Positions 46,553-56,383 of a DNA stretch of 64,000 nt are shown here, piece by piece. The notes under the pieces were generated by a model, which did not search any database, was not told where the DNA came from, and was given only the letters and a program-made list of their open reading frames with translations. This DNA comes from Pontibacter liquoris (lineage in GTDB: Bacteria; Bacteroidota; Bacteroidia; Cytophagales; Hymenobacteraceae). The DNA lies in NCBI RefSeq assembly GCF_022758235.1, contig NZ_JALEBG010000001.1, positions 1,426,001 through 1,490,000 of the forward strand, written 5' to 3'. Both the position numbers and the translations under genes were made by a program. How positions within the stretch are numbered: the stretch's first letter is position 1; the number at the start of each line of letters is the position of its first letter.

Positions 46553-46623
46553 GGGAAACCTATCATCTTCATCACCTTCGTGGCAAGGCGCAAAAGGGAG
46601 GCCCATCACCAGTGTCACTGAAA

Positions 46624-49290
46624 TTATAATGCTTCTGCCGTTTTGCTGCGGGCACGCAGCACGATTTTGATCACTTCGTTTAACAGCAGGGGCACAATCC
46701 CTAAGAAAATCACCATCGCCCAACCTTCCAGGTCCAGCATCCGCAACTTAAAAGCGTGCTGCATAAATGGCACCACCACCAGTAACAGTTGCAGCAACAG
46801 CCCCAGGGCAAGGGCCCCAAGCAAGTATAAATTAGAGAAAAGCCCCAGCTGGAAGATGGATTTTGTCGGGTGCCGCATGGCCAGCGAGAAGTATAACTGG
46901 CAGGCTACAAGCGTCATGAAGGCCATGGTGCGGGCGTTTTCTACGATGTTAGTGGGCACCGCTTTGTCGAAGGGGCTGAAGCCATACTCAAAATAGCCGT
47001 ACCAGAAAGCCACGATTGTCAGCGCCCCGATCAGGATGCCGCCGCTGATGGCGCGCCAGCCTGCCCCGCCGGCAAAAAAGCTTTCTTTCTGATTCCGGGG
47101 CTTCTCCTTCATCACATCGGGGTCGCCGGGGTCCATACCCAGCGCTACGGCCGGCAAGGTGTCGGTGAGCAGGTTGATCCACAATAACTGCGTGGCGATC
47201 AGCGGTGCTTCCCAGCCGGCGAGCAGCGTCACAAACATGGCAATTACCTCGCCCAGGTTACAGGTAAGCAGGAAAAGCACCGCTTTTTTGATGTTGTTGT
47301 AAATATTGCGGCCCTGCTCAATTGCCGAAACGATGGTGGCAAAGTTGTCATCGGTCAAAATCATGTCGGCTGCCCCTTTGGCTACGTCTGTGCCTGTAAT
47401 GCCCATGGCTACACCGATGTCGGCCGCATGCAGCGAAGGCGCGTCGTTCACTCCGTCGCCCGTCATCGATACCACGTTGCCGTTCGCTTTCAGCCCCCGC
47501 ACGATCTGTACTTTATGTTCCGGCGAAACCCGGGCAAACACCCGGTAGCCCGAAATACGGGTGTTAAATTCATCCTCCGTGAGCTCGTCCAGCTCCTGGC
47601 CCGTAATTGCCTGTTCCATACCTTGGGCTATACTTAGCTCGTGGGCAATGGCAAAGGCCGTGTTCTTGTGGTCGCCAGTGATCATGATGGTGGTGATGCC
47701 GGCTTGTTTTGCTTTTTCTACCGAAGGCTTCACTTCCGTTCTGGGCGGATCGATCATGCCGACCAGGCCTAAAAGGATGAGGTCCTTTTCCATTTCGGAA
47801 GTGGCAATAATGCTGTCTACGGGCCGGTAGGCGGCTCCCAGCGTGCGGAGCGCCTGGCGCGACATGCGTTCGGTGGCGTCAGAGAATTGCTGCCGGTGGG
47901 CGTCGGTGAGCGGCACTACCTGCCCATTTTCCAGTACATGGGTGGCGCGCATCACCAGGTTATCAATGGCCCCTTTGGTATAGACCGTATACGTGCCTTG
48001 CCCGACCACCAGCGTGGACATGAGCTTGCGGTCCGAATCGAAGGAGAATTCTCCGACCCGTTTGTTCTCCGCATGCAGCGCTTTGCGGTCCAGGCCCAAC
48101 GCATCGCCCAAAAGCAGCAAGGCAATTTCGGTCGGGTCCCCGGTGGCTTTCTCGTTTTCGTAAGTGGCATCAGAGCACAGGATCATGGCTTGGGCCAGTA
48201 GCCGGGCAGCTTCAGTGGTGTTCTGGTGCCGGTGCTGCGCCACGGCGGCTTCCCCATCCAGGGTAAAGTAGCGGACAACGGCCATCTTGTTTTGCGTCAG
48301 GGTGCCGGTTTTATCAGAGCAGATGATCGTAACAGAGCCAAGGGTTTCCACGGCCGGTAATTGCCGGATAATGGCATTGCGGCGCGACATTTTGGTAACA
48401 CCGATCGAGAGCACAATGGCTACAATGGCCGCAAGCCCTTCGGGGATGGAGGCGACCGCCAGGGAAACAGCCAGCAGGAACATGTCGGCCATGTTGCGGC
48501 CCTGCAGGTAGGCCACAAAAAAGATCAGCACACAAATGCCGATGGCCACAAGCCCCAGTATTTTTCCTAACTCATTCAGCCGGATCTCCAGGGGCGTTTT
48601 AGTTGTTTTTTCGGAGTCGATGATGTTAGCAATTTTTCCTACTTCCGTCTGCATGCCGGTGCCCACCACTACGCCCACGCCCCGGCCATAAGTCACCAAC
48701 GTAGACAGAAAGGCCGAATTTTCGCGGTCGCCAAGCGGGGTCAGCGGATTGGCATGCACCGCCGCAGCATCTTTCACGGAAGGAACAGACTCGCCGGTGA
48801 GCGCCGATTCCTCGATCTGCAAGTTGGCCGATTCGATCAGGCGAAGGTCTGCGGCTACAAAGCGTCCGGCATCCAAAATCAGCAGGTCGCCGGGCACCAG
48901 CTCTTCCGAATTCACTTCTTTTACCATGCCCTCACGGCGCACGAGCGCCTTGGGAGTCGCAATTTTCTGGAGTGCATCAATGGCATTGCCGGCCTTCACT
49001 TCCTGCACCACGCCCAGCAGCGCATTCAGAAAGATAACGATCAGAATGATGAGGGCATCCACATACTCTCCCATGAACAGGGTGATCACCACGGCCACAA
49101 AAAGCACGTAGATCAGCCAGTCGCGGAGCTGTTCCACGAAGAGGCGGAAGATGCTCTTGCGCTTTTTGCCTGCCAGTTTGTTCGGGCCATAGGTGGTCAA
49201 CCTTTCGGCTGCTTCCGCTTCCGAAAGCCCTAGGGCCGGGTCCACCTTATACTCGTGCAGGACCTCATCGATCGACTTTGAAAACCACAT
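46624..49290 (-). CDS. calcium-translocating P-type ATPase (P2A/SERCA-PMCA type)
   Basis: The 888-aa protein has the cation-ATPase N-terminus (GLSEAEAAERLTTYGPNKL), TGES at about 165-168, TM4 motif SIPEGL with PEGL at 283-286, phosphorylated Asp326 in CSDKTGTLTQNKM, the GDGVNDAPSLHAADIGVAMG hinge, and about ten helices. It would export Ca2+ from the cytoplasm. It lies in a neighbourhood with a CNNM protein and a CPA2 antiporter, and converges with the former. The cation choice is inferred from family. Confidence 0.9.
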   Translation of the reverse strand: MWFSKSIDEVLHEYKVDPALGLSEAEAAERLTTYGPNKLAGKKRKSIFRLFVEQLRDWLIYVLFVAVVITLFMGEYVDALIILIVIFLNALLGVVQEVKAGNAIDALQKIATPKALVRREGMVKEVNSEELVPGDLLILDAGRFVAADLRLIESANLQIEESALTGESVPSVKDAAAVHANPLTPLGDRENSAFLSTLVTYGRGVGVVVGTGMQTEVGKIANIIDSEKTTKTPLEIRLNELGKILGLVAIGICVLIFFVAYLQGRNMADMFLLAVSLAVASIPEGLAAIVAIVLSIGVTKMSRRNAIIRQLPAVETLGSVTIICSDKTGTLTQNKMAVVRYFTLDGEAAVAQHRHQNTTEAARLLAQAMILCSDATYENEKATGDPTEIALLLLGDALGLDRKALHAENKRVGEFSFDSDRKLMSTLVVGQGTYTVYTKGAIDNLVMRATHVLENGQVVPLTDAHRQQFSDATERMSRQALRTLGAAYRPVDSIIATSEMEKDLILLGLVGMIDPPRTEVKPSVEKAKQAGITTIMITGDHKNTAFAIAHELSIAQGMEQAITGQELDELTEDEFNTRISGYRVFARVSPEHKVQIVRGLKANGNVVSMTGDGVNDAPSLHAADIGVAMGITGTDVAKGAADMILTDDNFATIVSAIEQGRNIYNNIKKAVLFLLTCNLGEVIAMFVTLLAGWEAPLIATQLLWINLLTDTLPAVALGMDPGDPDVMKEKPRNQKESFFAGGAGWRAISGGILIGALTIVAFWYGYFEYGFSPFDKAVPTNIVENARTMAFMTLVACQLYFSLAMRHPTKSIFQLGLFSNLYLLGALALGLLLQLLLVVVPFMQHAFKLRMLDLEGWAMVIFLGIVPLLLNEVIKIVLRARSKTAEAL

Positions 49291-49616
49291 GCGGTAAAGT
49301 AGGAAATCTAAATGAAAATTGCGTTCCTTTCAGGCGCCCGTTCGAAAAGGAAGCCGCTGATTACTATGGCTGTATACTTATACTTGCATATGCTATGCAG
49401 CAGCCAACCAGATATGCAGAAAGTATAAACGGATCTGACATTATCCGTGGAATAGCCTTGGTTTCGACATCATTACGCTAAAGCAGGGCTGGACATTTCT
49501 TGATCTATATCAATGGAGCAAAGCCCCTTACCGGCGTACCTTTGTATCATAAGAATTTTCCGGCTTTGCTGCAATCAGCAGGTCGGCACAGGCTTAAAAC
49601 CATAGATGCCTGAATT
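49291..49616. other. intergenic region between divergent Ca-ATPase and LigB genes
   Basis: The frame at 49278-49481 is not protein-like. The region contains three dispersed motifs, two of them overlapping in a 6-bp step (49373-49385), and a -7 box at 49537. Confidence 0.45.
49537..49544 (+). promoter_or_regulatory. -7 box for the LigB dioxygenase gene
   Basis: TACCTTTG is an exact TAnnTTTG match, 72 bases before the start codon. No -33 TTG at the normal distance is seen. Confidence 0.5.
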
Positions 49617-50498
49617 ATGAACCGAAAGAATTTTATCAAGACGTTAGCAATAGGAGCAGCAGGTATGACCACCTTATCAGCATTCAATAAATTTACCACC
49701 GACCTGACAGAAGACGGGCACTTGATGCCGGTTCTGTTTATGGGACACGGCTCACCGATGAACGGCATCGAAGACAATGCCTTCAGCCAGAAATGGAGCA
49801 CACTGGCCAAAGAGATCCCGACGCCCAAAGCCGTTTTGGTGGTGTCGGCCCACTGGCTAAGCAAAGGCACCCGGATCACGGCAATGGATTTCCCGAAAAC
49901 GATCCATGATTTTGGCGGCTTTCCGAAAGAGCTGTTTGCAGTGCAGTATCCTGCACCTGGCAGCCCCGACCTGGCCAAAGAAACGGCCGCCCTGCTTAAA
50001 TCTACGGCCGTAGAACTGGACCACGACTGGGGCCTGGACCACGGTGCCTGGACGGTGATCCGGCACATGTACCCGGAAGCCAACGTGCCGGTACTGCAGC
50101 TGAGCATCGATTATACCAAAGGGCCGCAGTACCATTACGATCTGGCTAAAGAGCTTTACAATTTGCGCAAAAAAGGCGTGCTTATCATCGGAAGTGGCAA
50201 CATGGTGCACAACCTGCGCATGGTAGCCTGGGAGAAAATAAACGAGCCGGAATATGGCTACGACTGGGCCCATCAGATGAACACCACCTTTAAAGACCTG
50301 ATCCGCAACGGGCACCACGATAAGCTCATCAAGTATGAGTCGCTGGGTAAAGATGCTTTGCTTTCCATCCCGACACCGGAGCACTACTGGCCTTTGCTTT
50401 ATACCCTGGGCCTGAAAGGCAGCAAGGATGAGATCGCCTTTCTCAACGACAAAGTAGTTGGCGGCTCGCTTACCATGACTTCCGTTAAAATCGGGTAA
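49617..50498 (+). CDS. class III extradiol ring-cleavage dioxygenase (LigB/DODA, YgiD-like)
   Basis: The 293-aa protein of the 4,5-DOPA-extradiol-dioxygenase-like family has the metal-site motifs MGHGSPMNGIEDN, VVSAHWLSKGTRI, LDHGAWTVIRHMYP and GSGNMVHNLR (His residues binding Fe or Zn). It opens with a Tat-like or weak signal (NRKNFIKTLAIGAAGMTTLSAF), unlike cytosolic YgiD, so it may be exported. It would open catechol rings; its physiological substrate is unknown. Confidence 0.87.
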   Translation: MNRKNFIKTLAIGAAGMTTLSAFNKFTTDLTEDGHLMPVLFMGHGSPMNGIEDNAFSQKWSTLAKEIPTPKAVLVVSAHWLSKGTRITAMDFPKTIHDFGGFPKELFAVQYPAPGSPDLAKETAALLKSTAVELDHDWGLDHGAWTVIRHMYPEANVPVLQLSIDYTKGPQYHYDLAKELYNLRKKGVLIIGSGNMVHNLRMVAWEKINEPEYGYDWAHQMNTTFKDLIRNGHHDKLIKYESLGKDALLSIPTPEHYWPLLYTLGLKGSKDEIAFLNDKVVGGSLTMTSVKIG

Positions 50499-50676
50499 CG
50501 GCTTAAACGGGCTTGCTGCGGAAGTATCCCGCTCTAAAGTATGGGATTGCCCGGTAAGAGGTAATTGGCTATAAATCAAGTATAAATATAAGTTCCCTTG
50601 CCCGTTCCGATCTGCAAAAAAGCAGGACTTGTAAAAAGTGCCGGACGGGTAAAAAGGGAATTGGTAAAGTTTGCCT

Positions 50677-50684
50677 TACCTTTG
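50677..50684 (+). promoter_or_regulatory. -7 box for the AGCS symporter gene
   Basis: TACCTTTG, an exact TAnnTTTG match, lies 66 bases before the ATG at 50751. This supports placing the start downstream of the longer frame. A TTGG at 50661 is too near for a normal -33 box. Confidence 0.55.
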
Positions 50685-50750
50685 CAGCCAGAAACCAGGA
50701 GCACAGCTGCCGATTTTAGTGATGAGGGATTCCTCCCGGTTCAACAGCAA

Positions 50751-52217
50751 ATGGAAGACATACTAGCAGGATTAAACAATATCATCTGGAGCAATGCACT
50801 TATCCTGCTTTGCCTGGGTGCAGGCATTTACTTTTCAGTTGTTACCCGCTTTCTGCAGGTGCGCTATGTGCGGGAAATGCTTCGCTTGCTTTTTAAAGGC
50901 CATTCTTCCGAAAGAGGCGTGAGCTCCTTCCAGGCCTTTACTATTGCCATTGCCGGCCGGGTTGGGACCGGCAACATTGCCGGGGTGGCTACGGCCATTG
51001 CCATTGGTGGGCCGGGTGCCGTGTTCTGGATGTGGGTAATGGCGCTGCTGGGAAGTGCCACAGCGTTTATTGAAGCGACCCTGGGCCAGATCTACAAAGA
51101 AGTGCAGGACGGGCAGTACCGCGGCGGGCCGGCCTATTATATCGGGAAGGGGCTGGGGATGAAAACGTATGCAGCCATCTTTGCCGGAGTCACGGCGTTC
51201 AGTTCCGCTTTGTTTTTCCCGGGAGTGCAAAGCAACAGCATTGCCACCAGTATGGAGAATGCCTTTGCCGTGCCGCCTGTAATCTCCGGCATCGTCATTA
51301 CGGTGCTGCTAGCCTTTATTATTTTTGGCGGGGTTAAACGCATTGGCAAAGCAGCCGAGATCATTGTGCCATTCATGGCTGGGGCATACATTCTGATGGC
51401 GATGATTATCATGGTCCTGAATTTTACCGAAATTCCAGCTATACTGGGCCTGATTGTCCGGTCGGCCTTTCACCTGGAGCCTGCCTTTGCCGGCATCTTT
51501 GGCCTGGCTGTTTCCTGGGGCGTGAAACGGGGGATCTATTCGAACGAAGCCGGTATGGGGTCGGCCCCGCACGCGGCGGCGGCGGCCGAAACAAGCCACC
51601 CGGTAAAACAGGGCCTGGTGCAGGCTTTTTCGGTATACGTAGATACCCTTTTCGTTTGCACGGCCACGGCTTTTATGATCCTGTTCACCGGGCAATACAA
51701 CATCGAAAATCCGGCGGGCGGTTTCCTGGTAGAAAATCTGCCGGGGGCAGCCATCGGGCCTACCTATACGCAGGCAGCCGTGGATGTGCATTTTCCTGCT
51801 TTTGGGGCTGGATTTGTGGCCATTTCGCTTTTCTTTTTTGCCTTTACCACCATCATGGCCTATTACTACATCGGCGAAACGAACCTGAGCTATTTAACCA
51901 CCCGGACAAATAAATGGCTCCTGGCCCTGCAGCGTATCCTGACCCTGGCAGCTACTTTTTATGGCGCCATCCGGGCAGCAGAAATCGTGTGGGGATTGGC
52001 TGATATTGGCGTGGGCATTATGGCCTGGCTAAACGTTATTGCCGTGTTCATTTTGCAGAAACCTGCTCTGAAAGCGCTTAAAGATTACCAGGCGCAACGC
52101 AAAGCCGGGCTGGACCCTGTTTTTGATCCCGAGAAACTGGGAATCAAAAATGCCGATGTATGGGAGAAGATCCCGCTGGTGGCCGAAGCCCCCGCAGACG
52201 AACTCCAGGCCAGGTAA
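50751..52217 (+). CDS. alanine/glycine:cation symporter (AGCS family)
   Basis: The 488-aa sodium/alanine symporter has about 10-11 helices and the family motifs GRVGTGNIAGVATAIAIGGPGAVFWMW, AGVTAFSSALFFPGVQSNSI, and KRGIYSNEAGMGSAPHAAAAAETSHPVKQG. It imports alanine or glycine with Na+. I start at 50751 (MEDILAGLNNIIW), because the longer frame from 50598 contains a -7 promoter box and an untypical 51-residue lead. The C-terminal tail of about 40 residues is hydrophilic. A strong terminator follows. Confidence 0.9.
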   Translation: MEDILAGLNNIIWSNALILLCLGAGIYFSVVTRFLQVRYVREMLRLLFKGHSSERGVSSFQAFTIAIAGRVGTGNIAGVATAIAIGGPGAVFWMWVMALLGSATAFIEATLGQIYKEVQDGQYRGGPAYYIGKGLGMKTYAAIFAGVTAFSSALFFPGVQSNSIATSMENAFAVPPVISGIVITVLLAFIIFGGVKRIGKAAEIIVPFMAGAYILMAMIIMVLNFTEIPAILGLIVRSAFHLEPAFAGIFGLAVSWGVKRGIYSNEAGMGSAPHAAAAAETSHPVKQGLVQAFSVYVDTLFVCTATAFMILFTGQYNIENPAGGFLVENLPGAAIGPTYTQAAVDVHFPAFGAGFVAISLFFFAFTTIMAYYYIGETNLSYLTTRTNKWLLALQRILTLAATFYGAIRAAEIVWGLADIGVGIMAWLNVIAVFILQKPALKALKDYQAQRKAGLDPVFDPEKLGIKNADVWEKIPLVAEAPADELQAR

Positions 52218-52299
52218 GTATAAATATTGATATCTCTTAGGGGCAGCATTGTTCCTGTGGTTTAAGCCCCGGGAGCCTTACTAAGTATAAACATACATT

Positions 52300-52350
52300 A
52301 AAAGAGGCAGGCCTGCTTCGCTCATGTGCGAAGCAGGCCTGCCTCTTTTT
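52300..52350. terminator. bidirectional terminator, perfect 22-bp stem
   Basis: Bases 52300-52321 are exactly complementary to 52328-52349, with a 6-nt loop (TCATGT). A-run and T-run flanks let it stop both the AGCS transcript and the converging OMP transcript. Confidence 0.95.
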
Positions 52351-52366
52351 GAAGCTGCTTAGCTGG

Positions 52367-54793
52367 TTATTTTCCGCCGGTGCGGTTTAGCTCTTCCAGG
52401 TTGGTGTTACGCTTGCGGGCTTCGAAGGCAGCGCCCCTGCTGAAGCGGTAGCGCAGGTTAAGGCGCACGCTTTGCTGGCCCTGGTACTGGTCAATGGCAT
52501 TCACGTTGCCATTCAGTTCTGTCTGCACTTTCAGCACCTGGGTTTTAAAGATATCGTTCACGTTGAGCGACAAACTTAGCTTATCATTCAGGAAACTGCG
52601 CTTCAGGCCGGCATCCACCCACCACTGGTCCTGCACCTGGTAAATGCCGTACACCAACGGTCCCTGGTAATTAGCGTTCACTTCCAGGCGCATGCCATGC
52701 GGCAGCAGCACCGTGTGGCCGGTAGCGGCAATAACCGAGAACTGATCCAGCACCACGACGCTTCCCTGGGTCAGGGTGGTATACTGCTGGTACAAGCCGG
52801 TTACGTTGTTGCTGATCTCCCATTTATCAGAGACGTGGATGGGAGCTACCAGCGTGGCCGTGGCGGTTTGCAGGTTTTTCACATTTTGCTTTTGATACAC
52901 GGTGGTATTGGTTTCAGCGTTTTGCGCCGGTACCTCGGCAATATAGTTTTTGGTATAAGCATAGCCCAGCACCAGGTTATACTTCTGTTTCAGGGTATGT
53001 GTCATCTCCACCGAGTTGATGTATTGTGGTTTCAGCAGCGGGTTACCCTGGGCAGAGGTATAGGGATCGAGGAAGAACAGAAACGGATTCAGGTGCCCAT
53101 AATAGGGCCGGTTAATGCGGCGGCTATACTTGTAGCTGAGCTGGTAATCGTCGTTCACTTTCTGTTGCACAAACAGGGTCGGAAACAGGTCGAGGTAGCT
53201 GCGGTCGGTCTTTTCGTTTTTGGTCAGTGATTTGCCGCTCGATTCCGTCTGTTCGGCACGCAGGCCCGCCTGCAGGCTCCATTTAGCGCTGAGCGTGGCC
53301 GAGAGGCTGGCATAAGCTGCCACGATATTCTCGGTGTAAACAAAGTGGTTGCTGCGCCGGGCGTCCGGCACACTTACAGCGTCCTGCACTTCAAAAAAGC
53401 GCAGCTCGTTGTCTGAGCGTACATGACTTGCTTTGGCGCCCAGTTCCAGTTTTGTTTTGCTGCCCAGCTGTCTGGTAAAATCCAATTTGCCCGAGTAGAT
53501 GTCGTAGTTGGTCGGGTTTTTGTTTCGCAGCTGTTCCACAGAGTCCGGCCTGCTGGTGTTCAGGTAAATGTAGCGGTTCCTGAACGAAGCCTCGTCGGTG
53601 TTGCTGATGTGCACGAAGTCCAGGTCCGCAGACAGCGTGGTGCCGGTCGTATCGAGTTTGCCCAGGTAATGGACGTTAAACGTGCCGTTGCCATACTTGC
53701 TGTCGCTTTGGTTCCGGGCGTCGATGAACAGGTTGTTTTCGTTCCGCAGAAAGGATTCGGTGTTAAAGGACATGCGTTCACGGTTGGCTGTTACGTTGGC
53801 CATCATGCCCACGCTGTGGCGCTTGTTCAGGTCGTAATCCGTGCCCAGGCGCAGCGATGGCTCCAGCAGGTCGCCTTCCTCGTAGCCATCCTGGTTAAAG
53901 AGCGTGGTGCCGCTTTCGTTCATAAATACGCGGTCCATTTTCATGTTGCGGTAATTCATGCGGCGGTTCAGGTTTATACTTCCGAAGGAATTCCAGTTAC
54001 CGGCTTTATGGCTGATCTCAGCCCCGGAGGTAAACGTGCTCAGCCTGTTATACTGGTAGCCGCCGTAAACGCTGCCGTTCAGGCCGGAGGTCTGTGCTTT
54101 CTTCAGGTTGATGTTGATGATGCCCGAAGCGCCTTCTGCATCAAAACGGGCAGATGGGTTAGTGATGATCTCGAGGTCTTTCAGGTTCTCGGCCGACATG
54201 CTTTGCAGCAGATTCTGCAGTTCCTTACCCGAGAGGTAGGAGCGGCGGCCGTTCAGCATCACCTGTACGCCCCCTTTGCCGTTGAGCTGGATGTTGCCAT
54301 CCTTATCTACCCACACGCCCGGCGATTTGGTGAGCACGTCGTAGGCTGTGCTGCCTTCGGCCATGGCCGTATTTTCCACGCTGACCACCATCTTATCAGG
54401 GGCAGTGGTAACCGTAGGGCGAAGCGTCTGTATCTGCACTTCTCTGAGCGTTTTCACATCGGCTTTCAGCTGCAGCGGGCCAAAGTCTTTGCTGAAGGCA
54501 ACGCCTGTTACTTCAAAAACGGGTGTCAGCGTTTCGAGGTAGCCCAGGCCGTTAAGCTTTAGTTTATACTTGCCTACTGCCGGCGTTTTGATCTGAAACC
54601 GGCCTTCCAGGTCGGCAATGGCGCCGGTTACTACGTTGCCGGTAGCTGCATCCAGCACGGCCACATTGGCAAAGCCCACCGGCTCGCCACTTTCCGCTAT
54701 GGCCTTTCCGCGCAGCATAACGTCGGATTGGGCCTGAACCAGTGTACTGCAGCAGACCAGCAGAAGTGCAAAGAGGAAGTACATTTTTTTCAT
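52367..54793 (-). CDS. outer membrane beta-barrel protein with carboxypeptidase-regulatory domain (TonB-dependent receptor-like)
   Basis: The 808-aa protein starts at the ATG at 54793 with a signal peptide (FLFALLLVCCSTLVQAQ). It then has a CarboxypepD_reg-like domain (about 25-110), a plug-like domain (AEGSTAYDVLTKSPGVWVD, VMLNGRRSYLSGKELQNLL) and a long outer-membrane barrel with alternating strands (NYRNMKMDRVFMNESG, SYKYSRRINRPYYGHLNPFLFF). This is the OMP_b-brl_3 family, related to TonB receptors without a SusD partner. The longer frame to 55117 runs through the promoter and is rejected. Confidence 0.9.
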   Translation of the reverse strand: MKKMYFLFALLLVCCSTLVQAQSDVMLRGKAIAESGEPVGFANVAVLDAATGNVVTGAIADLEGRFQIKTPAVGKYKLKLNGLGYLETLTPVFEVTGVAFSKDFGPLQLKADVKTLREVQIQTLRPTVTTAPDKMVVSVENTAMAEGSTAYDVLTKSPGVWVDKDGNIQLNGKGGVQVMLNGRRSYLSGKELQNLLQSMSAENLKDLEIITNPSARFDAEGASGIININLKKAQTSGLNGSVYGGYQYNRLSTFTSGAEISHKAGNWNSFGSINLNRRMNYRNMKMDRVFMNESGTTLFNQDGYEEGDLLEPSLRLGTDYDLNKRHSVGMMANVTANRERMSFNTESFLRNENNLFIDARNQSDSKYGNGTFNVHYLGKLDTTGTTLSADLDFVHISNTDEASFRNRYIYLNTSRPDSVEQLRNKNPTNYDIYSGKLDFTRQLGSKTKLELGAKASHVRSDNELRFFEVQDAVSVPDARRSNHFVYTENIVAAYASLSATLSAKWSLQAGLRAEQTESSGKSLTKNEKTDRSYLDLFPTLFVQQKVNDDYQLSYKYSRRINRPYYGHLNPFLFFLDPYTSAQGNPLLKPQYINSVEMTHTLKQKYNLVLGYAYTKNYIAEVPAQNAETNTTVYQKQNVKNLQTATATLVAPIHVSDKWEISNNVTGLYQQYTTLTQGSVVVLDQFSVIAATGHTVLLPHGMRLEVNANYQGPLVYGIYQVQDQWWVDAGLKRSFLNDKLSLSLNVNDIFKTQVLKVQTELNGNVNAIDQYQGQQSVRLNLRYRFSRGAAFEARKRNTNLEELNRTGGK

Positions 54794-54834
54794 AGAGGTA
54801 TTTTGTATGGTGTTAGAAGTATAAATGATGCGTG

Positions 54835-54865
54835 CAAATATATTATAAGGTACTATGTATAGCAA
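54835..54865 (-). promoter_or_regulatory. Bacteroidota promoter of the OMP gene
   Basis: On the minus strand TATATTTG (54842 to 54835) matches the -7 box, and a TTG (54865-54863) lies 20 bases upstream, near the usual -33 spacing. The box is 42 bases before the start codon. Confidence 0.7.
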
Positions 54866-55144
54866 GGTACTATTTAAATTTTCTTTCATCTTTTCGACGA
54901 ACTCCCCTAAAACATCTTTGAACCGGTGCCGGCGGGCTGTTGCCAGCGAAAGCGACGTGCTGTTAGGAGAGGAGATGTCACCTGGAAGGATCAGGTTGCC
55001 TGGCAGCTGAAAAAATTTTTTACAGCAGTATAAAAGGGGAGGAGCAAGTATGGGTGATCGTATGCCCTGAATGCTACAACACCTGCCAGCCCCGAATGGG
55101 ATTGGCAGGTGTTGCACTTGATTAATCAGGACTGTGGTTCAGCT
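54866..55144. other. intergenic region upstream of the OMP promoter
   Basis: No gene is seen. An inverted repeat, CAACACCTGCCA (55077-55088) against TGGCAGGTGTTG (55103-55114), lies 31 bases past the MFS stop codon. It probably ends or protects that transcript, although no U-run follows it. Confidence 0.55.
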
Positions 55145-56383
55145 TTATACTTCTGCAGTTACATACGCTGCAAAGGCTGGCCGGCGCATGCGCAGCTGCG
55201 TAAACAGGGCCGCACCAATGGTTAGCAGCCCGGCACATAGCACAACGGTATCCATCCCGAACAAGTCGCTGAAAAGCCCGGCTGCCACGGCACCGGCCAC
55301 ATAACCGAAATCGCGCCAGAACCTGAAAATGCCCATACTTTGTGAGCGCTGGCTGGGATGGGTGTTGTCGGCCACCAGGGTAAGAAAAGTAGGGTATACC
55401 ATGGCGGTACCGATCCCCACCGCAGCCAGGGCCAGCAGCAGGGGCGTGTAGGAGGCGGCAAAGTAGAGCGCCACAATAGCGACGCCCTGCACCAGCATGC
55501 CCAGGCACAGCAACAGCTTGCGGGAAAAGGTATCGCCCAGCTTTCCTGTAAAAAGCTGCCCGATGCCCCACACTGCCGGGTAAACGCCCGCCAGGAAGCC
55601 GGTTTCCACCAAGGAGTAGCCTTTGGCAGCCAGCACCAGGGGCAATAAACCCCAGAGCACGCCATCATTGATCTTGGATACAAAGCCGTTTAACGTTACC
55701 GGCCCCAGGTTGCTATGCCGCCACGAAGTATAATGCCAGACGCTTGAGAGCAGAGGCACCCTACTCGTAGCTGCTTCTGCCTGCACGTGGGCCTGCGTGT
55801 CGCGCACTACCAGGAGCGTGAGCAGCACACCGGCCACCGAGAAGGCAATGCCCGGCAAAAAGGCATAAAGTACCTGGCCGGTTGAGGAGGCAATATAGCC
55901 CGCCAGAAAAGAAGCCAGCCCTACGGCCACGTAGCCCGAAAATTCGTTGATGCCCATGGCCAATCCGCGATTCTTTTCGCCCACAAGGTCCAGCGTCATC
56001 ACAATGCTGGTACTCCAGCACAAGCCCTGGTTTATACCCAGCAGCAGGTTAGCTGCAATCACCAACCACCAACTGGAAGCATAGAACAGGAGCCAGGGAA
56101 CAGGCAGTGCAAAAAGCCAGCCGGCCAGCAGCAACTGCCTGCGCGTGAAATGCACCGAAAGTTGCCCCATCACCAGGTTGGCCACCGATTTTGCCAGCCC
56201 AAAGGCAACGATAAAAGAAAGGATGGCTGTGTGGCCGTTCATACCGAAAACAGTTTCGGCGAAGGTGGGGATCACCGCCCGTTCCAGCCCAACCATTGCC
56301 CCTACAAACGCGGTCATCACCATCAACAGCCAGAACTGCCCGGCATTCTCCTTCAACCCCGCCTGCGTGTGTAATTTTGTCAT
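55145..56383 (-). CDS. MFS transporter
   Basis: The 412-aa protein has twelve predicted helices and MFS motifs (GQLSVHFTRRQLLLAGWL between TM2 and TM3, GKLGDTFSRKLLLCLGML between TM8 and TM9). The last residues are hydrophilic. It probably exports a drug or metabolite, and its substrate is unknown. The start gives a short N-terminal tail before TM1 (FWLLMVMTAFVGAMVG). Its promoter box lies at 56433, and an inverted repeat follows the stop. Confidence 0.88.
   Translation of the reverse strand: MTKLHTQAGLKENAGQFWLLMVMTAFVGAMVGLERAVIPTFAETVFGMNGHTAILSFIVAFGLAKSVANLVMGQLSVHFTRRQLLLAGWLFALPVPWLLFYASSWWLVIAANLLLGINQGLCWSTSIVMTLDLVGEKNRGLAMGINEFSGYVAVGLASFLAGYIASSTGQVLYAFLPGIAFSVAGVLLTLLVVRDTQAHVQAEAATSRVPLLSSVWHYTSWRHSNLGPVTLNGFVSKINDGVLWGLLPLVLAAKGYSLVETGFLAGVYPAVWGIGQLFTGKLGDTFSRKLLLCLGMLVQGVAIVALYFAASYTPLLLALAAVGIGTAMVYPTFLTLVADNTHPSQRSQSMGIFRFWRDFGYVAGAVAAGLFSDLFGMDTVVLCAGLLTIGAALFTQLRMRRPAFAAYVTAEV

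Noticed and set aside
50598..50750. 51-residue N-terminal extension of the AGCS symporter
   Set aside because: It contains a TACCTTTG promoter box and does not match the start of the family.
54794..55117. 108-residue N-terminal extension of the OMP gene
   Set aside because: The extension runs through a good promoter and precedes a proper signal peptide at 54793.
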